Shown piece after piece: positions 1 to 7,395 of a stretch of 64,000 bases of DNA. Under the pieces are notes generated by a model. The model had not been told where the DNA came from. It searched no databases and saw only the letters and a program-made list of their open reading frames with translations. Numbering within the stretch: the stretch's first letter is position 1; each line of letters starts with the position of its first letter. The DNA comes from Aquificota bacterium (GTDB taxonomy: Bacteria > Aquificota > Aquificia > Aquificales > Aquificaceae), in assembly GCA_018771605.1 (NCBI GenBank), contig CP076324.1:124001-188000 (forward strand), in the 5' to 3' direction. The translations under genes and the position numbers were made by a program.

Positions 1-304
1 TTATAACAGGAACTCCCGTTTTTTGTCCAAGCCTGCTTAAGGCTTTTCTTATTTCAGGTTGGAATATAACCACAAGGGAGAAAAGTCCCACAGTCCATAG
101 CTTTTCAAAGACCCAAGAAAGGGTACTAAGACCCAAAAGCTCCGCAACAAGCCAAAAAATGGCCAAAAGACTTAGGCCTTTGAATATTTGAAAACCTCTC
201 GTTATACGTAAAAAGTACAAGATGCCATAAAAAAACAAAGAAACAGACAGTATATCTAAAAGGTCCTTCCAAGATATAACCTTTAAAAAGTCAAAATTCA
301 CCAT
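1..304 (-). CDS. cdaA: Diadenylate cyclase CdaA, N-terminal part (runs off the window)
   Basis: Reading leftward from the ATG at 304, about 101 codons are open to the window edge. The product starts MVNFDFLKVISWKDLLDILS and continues through three hydrophobic stretches to FSLVVIFQPEIRKALSRLGQ. That membrane region followed by the IFQPE(I/L)R(K/R)AL motif is the typical N-terminus of CdaA/DacA, the membrane-bound enzyme that makes cyclic di-AMP from two ATP. The catalytic DGA and RHR motifs would lie beyond the edge, so activity cannot be judged here. The start overlaps the end of folP by 14 bp, so the two are probably cotranscribed. Confidence 0.85.
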   Translation of the reverse strand, partial: MVNFDFLKVISWKDLLDILSVSLFFYGILYFLRITRGFQIFKGLSLLAIFWLVAELLGLSTLSWVFEKLWTVGLFSLVVIFQPEIRKALSRLGQKTGVPVI

Positions 305-1481
305 AGGTCCTCACCGTATCAAGCAAAGCCAAAAACTCACGAGTTTCTTTAACGTCATGAACCCTTACTATATGAGCGCCTTTTATCACAGCCAGAGCCA
401 ATGCTCCAAGGCTTCCGTATAGCCTCTCTTTTGGCTCTGTCTTCTTTTTTAATAGCCCTTCTATAACAAGGCCTATAAAGGACTTTCTTGAAACTCCTAC
501 AAGCAAAGGAAGGCCAAAAAGTCGTAGCTCATCAAACCTCTTTAATATCTCCACATTATGTTCCGGGAGCTTCCCAAAGCCTATGCCTGGGTCAAGGATG
601 GCTTGACTTTTATAGCCCGATTCTTCAAGGGCCTTTAACCTCTCTTCAAACCAAAGGATGATTTCTTCCATCACATCTTCATAGACTATGGGCATCTCCT
701 TCCATGTTTCTGGCTTACCCTTAATGTGTGTTATTACATAAGGGCAGTTGTATTTGGCTACTACGCTGTACATGTTAGGGTCAAAGGTTCCACCGCTTAT
801 ATCATTTATCATATCCGCACCTTCTTGAAGGCAGGCATCTGCCACTCCAGCCTTATAAGTATCTATGGATATCCAGACCTTTGGAAGCTCCTTTCTTATC
901 TCCTTTAAAACGGGTAAAACCCTTTCCAGCTCCTCTTGGGCTGATATCCTCTGTGAGCCTGGCCTTGTAGACTCCCCTCCTATATCTATTATATCAGCTC
1001 CTTCTTCTGCCATCTGCACAGCCCTTTTTACCGCCTCAGAAGGCTTCAAATACAGCCCTCCATCGGAAAAAGAATCTGGAGTTATATTAAGCACGCCCAT
1101 TATGGCCGTTTTTATGCCCAGTGGTAATATTTTTTGGTTATACTGTATCTTAAAGGACCTTTTCCGGTAGTTTTGAAGCTTTTGAAGTATTTCAAGGGCA
1201 AGGGCCTTATCTTCCTTTACAAGAAGGGAACAAAAATCCCTTATCTTTGCCTCAGAACCACAAAGAACAAAGCCACCTTCTCCATAAAAAGCGTGAAGGC
1301 AAGCCTGTTTTGCCAAAGGGAAAAGTATTTCTGGCTTTACATTCTTTAGATATATAACATGAAAAATACCCTCAAAAGCCCTATCGTAGGCTTCTCTAAA
1401 GAATATTCCTACTTTTTCCTTAAGAAATCTGTAAAAGGCATCCCTGCTTTCAAAATGCTTGACCATCATATAGAATAGCAT
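291..1481 (-). CDS. folP: Dihydropteroate synthase with N-terminal extension
   Basis: Condenses 6-hydroxymethyl-dihydropterin diphosphate with p-aminobenzoate in folate synthesis. The pterin-binding TIM barrel starts near residue 122: MGVLNITPDSFSDGG, then IDIGGESTRPG, SIDTYKAGVADA, INDISG, LDPGIGFGK, VGVSRKSFIG and VRVHDVKETREF. The first ~120 residues are an extra domain I cannot assign; it resembles no part of the short E. coli enzyme. Several in-frame ATGs (residues 1, 5, 6) are possible. Residue 5 or 6 (1469/1466) fits a -10-like TATGCT just upstream. The gene is divergent from the iron-sulfur subunit gene at 1495 with only 13 bp between them, and cdaA overlaps its 3' end. Confidence 0.93.
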   Translation of the reverse strand: MLFYMMVKHFESRDAFYRFLKEKVGIFFREAYDRAFEGIFHVIYLKNVKPEILFPLAKQACLHAFYGEGGFVLCGSEAKIRDFCSLLVKEDKALALEILQKLQNYRKRSFKIQYNQKILPLGIKTAIMGVLNITPDSFSDGGLYLKPSEAVKRAVQMAEEGADIIDIGGESTRPGSQRISAQEELERVLPVLKEIRKELPKVWISIDTYKAGVADACLQEGADMINDISGGTFDPNMYSVVAKYNCPYVITHIKGKPETWKEMPIVYEDVMEEIILWFEERLKALEESGYKSQAILDPGIGFGKLPEHNVEILKRFDELRLFGLPLLVGVSRKSFIGLVIEGLLKKKTEPKERLYGSLGALALAVIKGAHIVRVHDVKETREFLALLDTVRTYGEF

Positions 1482-1488
1482 ACATTAT
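1459..1488 (+). promoter_or_regulatory. Probable promoter of frdB/sdhB, leaderless start
   Basis: TTGACC (1459-1464), an 18-bp spacer and CATTAT (1483-1488) lie inside the 5' end of folP. Only 6 nt separate the -10 from the ATG at 1495, so transcription would begin at the start codon. No Shine-Dalgarno site precedes that ATG. Confidence 0.45.
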
Positions 1489-1494
1489 TTACTC

Positions 1495-2178
1495 ATGGTT
1501 CTAAGGTTGAAAATTAGAAGGCAGGAAGAGAAGGGAAAGCCATACTATCAGAGCTTTCAAGTTCCTTATGAAGAGGGCATGACCCTTCTTATGGTCCTAC
1601 AAAGGATAAAGGAAGAGATAGACCCAACCTTAAGCTTTAGACATTTTTGCAGAGCTGGTATATGTGGAACTTGTGCAGTTATGGTAAATGGCTTTCCAAA
1701 GCTTGCTTGCAAAGAGCAAGTATTGCCCTATGTGCTTTTCGGTGAAGAGATTACCATAGAACCCCTTAAGAACTTTGAGGTTATAAGGGACCTCGTGGTG
1801 GATAACGAAAAGGTCATTAGAAAGATGAAAGATATGCACCTTTGGATAAAGGAAAAGTCCAAGGACCCACGCATACCACCAGAAGTGAGCAAAAGGATAG
1901 AAAACTCTGCAGACTGTATTTTATGCCTTTCCTGTCAGGCCTACTGCCCACAGGTTTTGGAAGAAAATTATGCTGGACCTCTCTTCTTTGCCAAGCTTTA
2001 CAGGTTTTATGAAGACCCAAGGGAAGAAGAGAAGGACCTAAGAGCCTTTCAGGCCATAAAGGAAGGGAATCTTTACCACTGCCTTTCTTGCAATAAGTGC
2101 AACCTTGTATGTCCCAAGGAGGTAGAGCCAGCCACATTAATAAGAGAGCTTATGAAAGCTATGGATGTGGCTACTTAG
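1495..2178 (+). CDS. frdB: Succinate dehydrogenase/fumarate reductase iron-sulfur subunit
   Basis: Electron-transfer subunit that links a flavoprotein to quinone or another partner. An N-terminal 2Fe-2S domain has CRAGICGTCAVMVNG (residues ~53-67) with a later C at KLAC. The C-terminal domain has two Cys clusters, CILCLSCQAYCP and CLSCNKCNLVCP, for 4Fe-4S and 3Fe-4S/4Fe-4S centres. The 227-aa length is normal for the family. In Aquificaceae a fumarate reductase works in the reductive TCA cycle, so frd is a reasonable reading, but catalytic direction is not visible. No flavoprotein subunit is adjacent. It overlaps the flgA gene by 14 bp. Confidence 0.88.
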   Translation: MVLRLKIRRQEEKGKPYYQSFQVPYEEGMTLLMVLQRIKEEIDPTLSFRHFCRAGICGTCAVMVNGFPKLACKEQVLPYVLFGEEITIEPLKNFEVIRDLVVDNEKVIRKMKDMHLWIKEKSKDPRIPPEVSKRIENSADCILCLSCQAYCPQVLEENYAGPLFFAKLYRFYEDPREEEKDLRAFQAIKEGNLYHCLSCNKCNLVCPKEVEPATLIRELMKAMDVAT

Positions 2179-2782
2179 CCTCTTTTTGCTTGCAAGTCTT
2201 TGCTTTGGGAAAGTAGAAAAGCTTGTGGAAGAGGAGGTCTATAAAAGGTTTGGAGACCTTGTTAAGGTCAACAAGGTAAAGATTACAGGCAAGATAGAAA
2301 AGGTTGATAAGATTGAGCTTGATATGGAGTATAGTAAAAGCAGGATGGTTGCTTATATCTACTCTGGGGATGAGAGGCATCAAGCCCTTATAGATGCTCT
2401 GTGGAAGGTCAAGGTCTTTGTGGCAAAGGAAGACATAGAGAAAGGCACACCTATAAACCCAGAGCTTTTTAGAGTGGAAGAGAGGTTTATGAAAAGTATT
2501 CCATCGGACCTAAGGCTAAACCCAGAAGAGTTTGAAAACTTTGTTGCTTCCACAAGGATAGTGAAAGGAACTATGTTAAGAAGGTCCTTGCTAAGAGAGT
2601 TGCCGGCTGTCAGGGCGGGAGAAGTGGTGGAAGCCATCTTCAAAAGCGGGACTATAGAGATAAGCTTTCAGGCTATAGCGGTAGATACAGGTACTGTTGG
2701 AAAGGTAATAAGGATTAAAAGGGATGAGAATATGTTGAGAGGTAAGGTGATATCAAGGGGTAAGGTGGAGGTGGTGCCATGA
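2165..2782 (+). CDS. flgA: Flagellar P-ring assembly chaperone FlgA
   Basis: Periplasmic chaperone for P-ring (FlgI) assembly. The N-terminus WLLSLFLLASLCFG is a short Sec signal peptide. The C-terminal two thirds match the SAF domain of FlgA: VFVAKEDIEKGTPINPELF, then STRIVKGTMLRRSLLR, VRAGEVVEAIFKSGTIEIS and GTVGKVIRIKR. At 205 aa it is at the short end for FlgA. It overlaps the preceding frdB-like gene and the following NUDIX gene by a few bases, so it sits in a mixed-function operon with no other flagellar gene in view. A general SAF-domain chaperone is the alternative. Confidence 0.82.
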   Translation: MWLLSLFLLASLCFGKVEKLVEEEVYKRFGDLVKVNKVKITGKIEKVDKIELDMEYSKSRMVAYIYSGDERHQALIDALWKVKVFVAKEDIEKGTPINPELFRVEERFMKSIPSDLRLNPEEFENFVASTRIVKGTMLRRSLLRELPAVRAGEVVEAIFKSGTIEISFQAIAVDTGTVGKVIRIKRDENMLRGKVISRGKVEVVP

Positions 2783-3183
2783 AAGAGGAGTTTTCGGCGG
2801 GTGGTGTGCTTTTGAAGGATGGGGAGGTCCTTCTTATAAAGAACCCATCGGACGTTTGGACCTTTCCTAAGGGGCTTGTGGAGTCTGGAGAAAACCCAGA
2901 AGAGACAGCCATAAAGGAGGTATCTGAGGAGACGGGGGTAAAAGGGAAAATAGTTGCACCTATTGGTGAGATAAGATACTGGTATATGAGAGAGGGAGAA
3001 AGGATAAAGAAAAAGGTGCTTTTTTATCTAATGGAGTATTTGGAGGGTGAGCCAAGGCCCTCCTGGGAAGTAAAGGATGCTAAGTTTTTCCCTCTGGAGG
3101 AGGCAAAGAGGCTTTTAAAATACAAGGGAGACAAGGAGATATTTAAAAAGGCTTTGGAGATGCTTTATTATAAAAATAAATGA
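2779..3183 (+). CDS. NUDIX hydrolase, Ap4A-hydrolase-like
   Basis: Hydrolyses a nucleoside diphosphate linked to another moiety; likely housecleaning of Ap4A-type dinucleotides. The Nudix box is complete: G(L)VESGENPEETAIKEVSEETGV fits GX5EX7REUXEEXGU except that the usual Arg before the first Glu pair is Lys (IKEVSEE), a tolerated change. Preceding it are FSAGGVLL and VWTFPKG, and following it IRYWY, typical of small Ap4A hydrolases such as the Aquifex enzyme. The start ATG overlaps the flgA stop (ATGA type). Length (134 aa) is normal. Confidence 0.85.
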   Translation: MKEEFSAGGVLLKDGEVLLIKNPSDVWTFPKGLVESGENPEETAIKEVSEETGVKGKIVAPIGEIRYWYMREGERIKKKVLFYLMEYLEGEPRPSWEVKDAKFFPLEEAKRLLKYKGDKEIFKKALEMLYYKNK

Positions 3184-3242
3184 GAAAAAACGTAGGCATG
3201 TCCTACAAAGGATGAATTTTTCCCACCTGTCCTTTTTTAGTT

Positions 3243-3248
3243 TATAAT
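3243..3248 (+). promoter_or_regulatory. -10 element of dnaN, leaderless start
   Basis: A perfect TATAAT ends 7 nt before the dnaN ATG at 3256, and no Shine-Dalgarno sequence lies between them. The -35 region (around 3220-3225) is poor. Transcription should start at or one base before the start codon. Confidence 0.6.
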
Positions 3249-3255
3249 ATAGGGC

Positions 3256-4341
3256 ATGAAGCTCAGAATAGACAGGGAGGAGTTTCTATCTGCCCTTCAA
3301 AAAGCTAAAAACGCCACAGAGAAAAAATCTGCCTTACCCATATTAAACAACTTCCTATTGGCAGTGGAAGACGGCAAGCTAAAAGTACGTGCTACAGATC
3401 TTGAAAACTTCCTATCCTTAGAGGTTGCTGCAGAAGTGGAAGAAGGAGGCTCTGTAGCTGTAAATGCAGATAAGCTAACAAGTATAGTCAAGGGCTTACC
3501 TTCTGCTACAACCACCATTGAACTAAAAGAGGATAAACTAATCCTAAGCGGCGGGAGAAGCACTTTCAAACTTACAACTCTTGATCCAGAAGATTTTCCA
3601 GAGTTCCCAAATCCACAAACATCTACAGAGTTTCCAGCTATGGACTTACTCAAGGCCATAGATAAGGTGGAATACGCCATTTCTAAGGAAGACTCACGAT
3701 ATGCCCTTCAGGGGCTTTATGTACATGAAGTGGACGGTAAAACCCATTTTGTGGGTTCTGACGGCCACAGACTGGCACTTTTTTGGAGGAATTCTTCTTT
3801 TCCTATGGAGCTTCTCATACCAAGGAAGAGCCTAAAGGTTATAGAAGGATTGGTAAAAGACTATCTAGGGCATGTTCATTGTGGAAAGGATGAGTCCTTT
3901 ATACATTTTACTGGTGAGGATTGGAAGCTTTCTGTAAGGTTTTTGGAGGGCGAATATCCAGACTATATGGCCGTAATACCCACAAGCTTTAACTACGAAG
4001 CCCTTGTGGATAGGTCAAGCTTCCTCGAAAGCCTAAAAAGGCTCTCCAACATAGCCGAATCCTCAGCCTTTCCAGTAAAGATAACCTTTTCTAACCACCT
4101 TGCCATCCTTGAAATATCCGACCCAGAGTACGGAGAGGGAAGGGATGAGGTAGATGTGGATTACGATGGCGAAGCCGTTGAGATAGGTTTTAATGGCAAA
4201 TACCTAATAGAAGCCCTTGATAGCTTTGATGTGGATAAGGTATGGGTAAAGATGGTGGACCCAGACAGCGCTGTGGTTATAGAGTCGGATGATACGGAAA
4301 GAGACCCATATCTTTGTGTAGTTATGCCAATGAGGCTCTAA
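3256..4341 (+). CDS. dnaN: DNA polymerase III beta sliding clamp
   Basis: Ring-shaped processivity factor for the replicative polymerase. The 361-aa protein has the three repeated clamp domains: N-terminal EEFLSALQKAKNATEKKSALPILNN, middle AIDKVEYAISKEDSRYALQGLYV with SDGHRLAL, and C-terminal SFLESLKRLSNIAES with FNGKYLIEALDSFD. It ends in VVMPMRL, the conserved (M)PMRL terminus that forms part of the peptide-binding pocket. The 3' end overlaps the convergent gcvPB by 20 bp. No origin-like DnaA-box cluster is seen beside it. Confidence 0.97.
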   Translation: MKLRIDREEFLSALQKAKNATEKKSALPILNNFLLAVEDGKLKVRATDLENFLSLEVAAEVEEGGSVAVNADKLTSIVKGLPSATTTIELKEDKLILSGGRSTFKLTTLDPEDFPEFPNPQTSTEFPAMDLLKAIDKVEYAISKEDSRYALQGLYVHEVDGKTHFVGSDGHRLALFWRNSSFPMELLIPRKSLKVIEGLVKDYLGHVHCGKDESFIHFTGEDWKLSVRFLEGEYPDYMAVIPTSFNYEALVDRSSFLESLKRLSNIAESSAFPVKITFSNHLAILEISDPEYGEGRDEVDVDYDGEAVEIGFNGKYLIEALDSFDVDKVWVKMVDPDSAVVIESDDTERDPYLCVVMPMRL

Positions 4342-5758
4342 GCACAGGCTTTCTATTGGCTTCGGCCTCTTTTATTCTCCTTACTGGCGTTTTGGTAGGC
4401 ATACTTTTTATAGACTCTGGCTCTTCTTGTGCAAGCTCTATTATTTCCTTCAAAGCTGCGGCAAAACTTTCAATGCTTTGAGGGATTTCTGTCTCTGTAG
4501 GCTCTATCATAAGAGCCTCTCTCACCGTGAGAGGGAAGTATATGGTGGGAGCATAAAAGCCTTTTTCCAACAATGCCTTTGCCAGGTCTATGGCCTTTAT
4601 ATCATACTTTAACAAATTCTGGGCAGAAACCACAAATTCGTGCATGCGAGGTATACCTTCATAAGGGTCAAGCAATAGACCCTTTAAAAGATGCCTTAGG
4701 TAATTGGCATTAAGCACCGCATACTGGGCCACCTTTTTAATCTCACTACCATAAGAGAGGATATATGCGAAAGCCCTTAGCATAACACCTACATGTCCAT
4801 AAAAGGCAAGTATCTTTCCTACGCTTTTTGGCCTGTCCCATTCAAGTCCATACTCCCTACCGTTAAAAACCACCTGAGGCACAGGAAGATATGGCTCAAG
4901 TCTCTCCGAAACACCTATGGCACCGCCACCAGGGCCTCCTCCCCCATGGGGAGTGGAAAAGGTCTTATGAAGGTTAAAGTGCATCACATCCACACCCCAA
5001 TCACCTGGCCTTGCCATACCTACAAGAGCGTTCATATTGGCACCATCCATATATAGCAAGGCATCCTTTCTATGAAGAGCTTCTGCAATCTTTTTTATCT
5101 TCCTCTCAAATATGCCAAGGGTATTGGGGTTTGTTATCATAAGGCAGGCCACGTCATCTTTTAAATTCCTTTGGAAATCCTCCCAGTCAAGCTCACCTTT
5201 TTCATCGCTTTTTATGGTTATCACCTCAAAGCCACAAAGGCTTGCTGTAGCTGGATTTGTACCATGGGATGTATCTGGCACAAGAACTTTATTTTTATGA
5301 GTGTTGCCCCTATCCCTATGGTATGCCAATATCATCAAAAGGCCCAAAAGCTCACCATGAGCGCCCGCAGCTGGCTGTAAGGAAACCTCCTTAAAGCCCC
5401 CTATCTCTTTTAAAAGCTCTTTCAATTCATACATCAACCTTAAGGTACCCTGTGCCTCCTCCTTTGGTGTGGTAGGATGTATATTTTTAAAGCTATCAAG
5501 GTTTGCAAGCTCTTCGTTGATCCTTGGATTGTACTTCATAGTGCAAGACCCAAGGGGCACCATGGTCGTATCTATGGCATAGTTTAGCTGGGAAAGCCTT
5601 GTGTAATGCCTTACCACATCAAGCTCAGAAACCTCAGGAAAGTTTAATTCCTCCCTAAGGTATTCTCCAAGATAATCTTTTACGTCAATCCTATCCACAT
5701 CAAGCTTTGGAAGTCTATAGCCCTTTCTACCCTTGGAAGAAAGCTCAAATATAAGCAT
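4322..5758 (-). CDS. gcvPB: Glycine dehydrogenase (decarboxylating) subunit 2
   Basis: PLP-dependent beta subunit of the P-protein of the glycine cleavage system, which decarboxylates glycine and passes aminomethyl to lipoyl-GcvH. The 478-aa length and the separate-subunit form are usual in thermophiles. Diagnostic stretches are PLGSCTMKYNPR (69-80), DTSHGTNPATAS (162-173), LYMDGANMNA and NLHKTFSTPHGGGGPG (262-277), with the PLP lysine at K265. The gene is divergent from recR, with 25 bp between the two start codons. The alpha subunit GcvPA, GcvT and GcvH are not in this window. Confidence 0.96.
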   Translation of the reverse strand: MLIFELSSKGRKGYRLPKLDVDRIDVKDYLGEYLREELNFPEVSELDVVRHYTRLSQLNYAIDTTMVPLGSCTMKYNPRINEELANLDSFKNIHPTTPKEEAQGTLRLMYELKELLKEIGGFKEVSLQPAAGAHGELLGLLMILAYHRDRGNTHKNKVLVPDTSHGTNPATASLCGFEVITIKSDEKGELDWEDFQRNLKDDVACLMITNPNTLGIFERKIKKIAEALHRKDALLYMDGANMNALVGMARPGDWGVDVMHFNLHKTFSTPHGGGGPGGGAIGVSERLEPYLPVPQVVFNGREYGLEWDRPKSVGKILAFYGHVGVMLRAFAYILSYGSEIKKVAQYAVLNANYLRHLLKGLLLDPYEGIPRMHEFVVSAQNLLKYDIKAIDLAKALLEKGFYAPTIYFPLTVREALMIEPTETEIPQSIESFAAALKEIIELAQEEPESIKSMPTKTPVRRIKEAEANRKPVLRASLA

Positions 5759-5771
5759 AGTTAAAAAATTT

Positions 5772-5777
5772 TATAAT
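5772..5777 (+). promoter_or_regulatory. -10 element of recR, leaderless start
   Basis: TATAAT is followed after 6 nt by the recR ATG at 5784. The same AT-rich 25-bp gap must also hold the divergent gcvPB promoter; on the minus strand TATAAA (5775-5770) lies 11 nt before the gcvPB start. No good -35 hexamer is evident for recR. Confidence 0.55.
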
Positions 5778-5783
5778 GTTTTC

Positions 5784-6398
5784 ATGCCTTACGATGATGT
5801 TCTTCCTAAGTCCATAAAGGAAGCCTTAGAAAAACTGATACTTATACCCACCTATGGAGAGAGGGGTGCGGGAAGGTTACTTTACAATCTTTTGAAAATG
5901 CCAAAGGAAAAGAGGTTAGAGGTTATAAAAAGTCTTAATGAAGCTGCAGAAAAGATAAAACCTTGCGTGGAATGCGGTCTTTATACAGAGGAAGAAATAT
6001 GTAACATATGTGCTAGCCCAAAAAGAAGCAAAAGGTTTATATGCGTTGTGGAAGAACCACAGGATGCCTTTGCCATAGAAAAGTTGGAAAGGTATACAGG
6101 TGTCTATCATGTTCTTGGAGGAAGAATAGCACCTCTTGAAGGAATATCACCGAATGACCTCAAAATAGACAGTTTATTGGAAAGGATAGAAAAATATTCG
6201 GTTAAGGAGATTATCCTAGCAACTAACCCCAATGTGGAAGGAGAGGCAACCGCCGTATACTTGGCAAGGTTAATAAGGAAACAATTTCCAAACGTAAAAA
6301 TAACACGTATATCTCACGGCTTACAGTTTGGGTCTTTAATAGAGTTTGCAGACGAACTATCTTTGGAAAAATCCATAGAAAATAGAAAATCCCTTTGA
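5784..6398 (+). CDS. recR: Recombination mediator protein RecR
   Basis: Works with RecO/RecF to load RecA on gapped DNA. From the ATG at 5784 (MPYDDVLPKSIK) it gives about 204 aa, the normal length. Visible are the helix-hairpin-helix region PTYGERGAGRLLYNLL, the C4 zinc finger CVECGLYTEEEICNIC, and the Toprim domain ICVVEEPQDAFAIE through HVLGGRIAPLEGISPNDL to TNPNVEGEATAVYLA. An upstream in-frame extension of 17 codons exists but would overlap the gcvPB start and lacks family similarity. The last 85 bp overlap the convergent ChaN-like gene. Confidence 0.94.
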   Translation: MPYDDVLPKSIKEALEKLILIPTYGERGAGRLLYNLLKMPKEKRLEVIKSLNEAAEKIKPCVECGLYTEEEICNICASPKRSKRFICVVEEPQDAFAIEKLERYTGVYHVLGGRIAPLEGISPNDLKIDSLLERIEKYSVKEIILATNPNVEGEATAVYLARLIRKQFPNVKITRISHGLQFGSLIEFADELSLEKSIENRKSL

Positions 6399-7105
6399 CT
6401 TCTTTTGAGTATTTTTATGTTAATCCCAGGCTTGAGGATTTTAAGCCTTCTGGGTATACCGCTGTCGTATTCTTCAGCATGCCCCTTCCCCACCAGGACC
6501 ACCACCTTATGTTTGGGATATTCTTCCAAAAGCCTCGCTATAGCAAGAGCCATCCCATTGTCCCAAGCATTTTGGATATCAAAAAACCTCTTTTCTTCAA
6601 CCTTTGGATGTGAGGTAAGTACATCTCTTAACTTTTGTTTTTCTTCCTCCCTCTGATCTATTATAGGATAGGGTAGGCTTTCATCCCTTACTCTTTCCAA
6701 GCCGTCATTTCTTATCTTTTGCACCAACTCAGAAGATATGTTTATAGCCACTATCCTTATGGCCTTTTCCTTAGCAAACTTCCATATGTCTCTATAAAGG
6801 GCTGGGTCAAAGCCCCATCTCTTGGCGTATTCTGTCTTTTTTAACATCTCTTCCTCACCTATTTGGCAATTTATATACTGATCAAGAAACACTTGAAAAG
6901 GCTGTTGAAACATTTCCATAGCTATAAGTATTTTGTGCCCCCTCCAATTAAGATATTTAATTACCTCAAGTTGAAATCTATGATCTTCTTTATTTGTGTG
7001 CTCTTCTGGAATAAATATGACCTGATATTTATCAAAGATATCTTTGGAAACCTCTGCGCTTTTTGCACTTGAAATCATGATTATGATGAACAAAATTATA
7101 AACAT
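6314..7105 (-). CDS. ChaN-like (haem-binding uptake family) exported protein
   Basis: Resembles the ChaN/haem-uptake lipoprotein family: IFIPEEHTNKEDHRFQLEVIKYL, then IAMEMFQQPFQ and, near the end, VVVLVGKGHAEEYDSGIPRRL. These carry the conserved His and Glu positions used by the family for haem or metal binding. The ATG at 7105 begins a hydrophobic stretch ending ISSAKSAE, a plausible signal peptide, although it has no positive n-region. A TTG start at 7159 would add one but would overlap the start of the divergent gene at 7153. The C-terminus (SSSANSIKDPNCKP) is coded within the recR 3' end on the other strand, an 85-bp overlap. Confidence 0.72.
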   Translation of the reverse strand: MFIILFIIIMISSAKSAEVSKDIFDKYQVIFIPEEHTNKEDHRFQLEVIKYLNWRGHKILIAMEMFQQPFQVFLDQYINCQIGEEEMLKKTEYAKRWGFDPALYRDIWKFAKEKAIRIVAINISSELVQKIRNDGLERVRDESLPYPIIDQREEEKQKLRDVLTSHPKVEEKRFFDIQNAWDNGMALAIARLLEEYPKHKVVVLVGKGHAEEYDSGIPRRLKILKPGINIKILKRSQRDFLFSMDFSKDSSSANSIKDPNCKP

Positions 7106-7115
7106 GATGTATAAT
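7087..7115 (+). promoter_or_regulatory. Sigma-70-type promoter of the small basic protein gene/hisC
   Basis: TGAACA (7087-7092), a 17-bp spacer and TATAAT (7110-7115). Transcription from ~7122 gives a ~31-nt leader containing AGGAGG (7141-7146) six bases before the ATG at 7153. It overlaps the start region of the divergent ChaN-like gene. Confidence 0.6.
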
Positions 7116-7152
7116 TTTAATGCTATGGAAAATTTCCAAAAGGAGGAGTAAA

Positions 7153-7395
7153 ATGGCAAGGAGACCCAGAAAAAAAGGTGGTGCTAGATATAAGAGAGTT
7201 GTCCTTTCTCTACCAAAAAGACTCTATTACGTGCTAAATGGTATAGCCATGGGAGATGAACGTAAACTAAATAGACTCATAAAAGGTATACTTGATGATA
7301 AGCTCATGGAGTCTACAGTGGCTGAGCTTGAGCTATACCTTGGTAGAGGAGAAGAGGAGGAAGAGGAAGAAGAAAAGGAAACTCAAGAACAATAA
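7153..7395 (+). CDS. Small basic protein with acidic tail, possible ribbon-helix-helix
   Basis: 80-aa protein starting MARRPRKKGGARYKRVVLSL. The segment YKRVVLSLPKRLYYVLNGIA followed by MGDERKLNRLIKGILDDKL has the strand-helix-turn-helix pattern of small ribbon-helix-helix DNA-binding proteins; this is inference from pattern, not a firm match. The last ~15 residues are nearly all Glu. AGGAGG at 7141-7146 fixes the start at 7153. The stop codon shares its last base with the ATG of hisC, so the two genes are translationally coupled. Function unknown; a nucleoid-associated or regulatory protein is one possibility. Confidence 0.7.
   Translation: MARRPRKKGGARYKRVVLSLPKRLYYVLNGIAMGDERKLNRLIKGILDDKLMESTVAELELYLGRGEEEEEEEEKETQEQ

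Noticed and set aside
5733-5783. Upstream in-frame extension of recR
   Set aside because: It would cover the -10 element and the gcvPB start and has no similarity to RecR N-termini.
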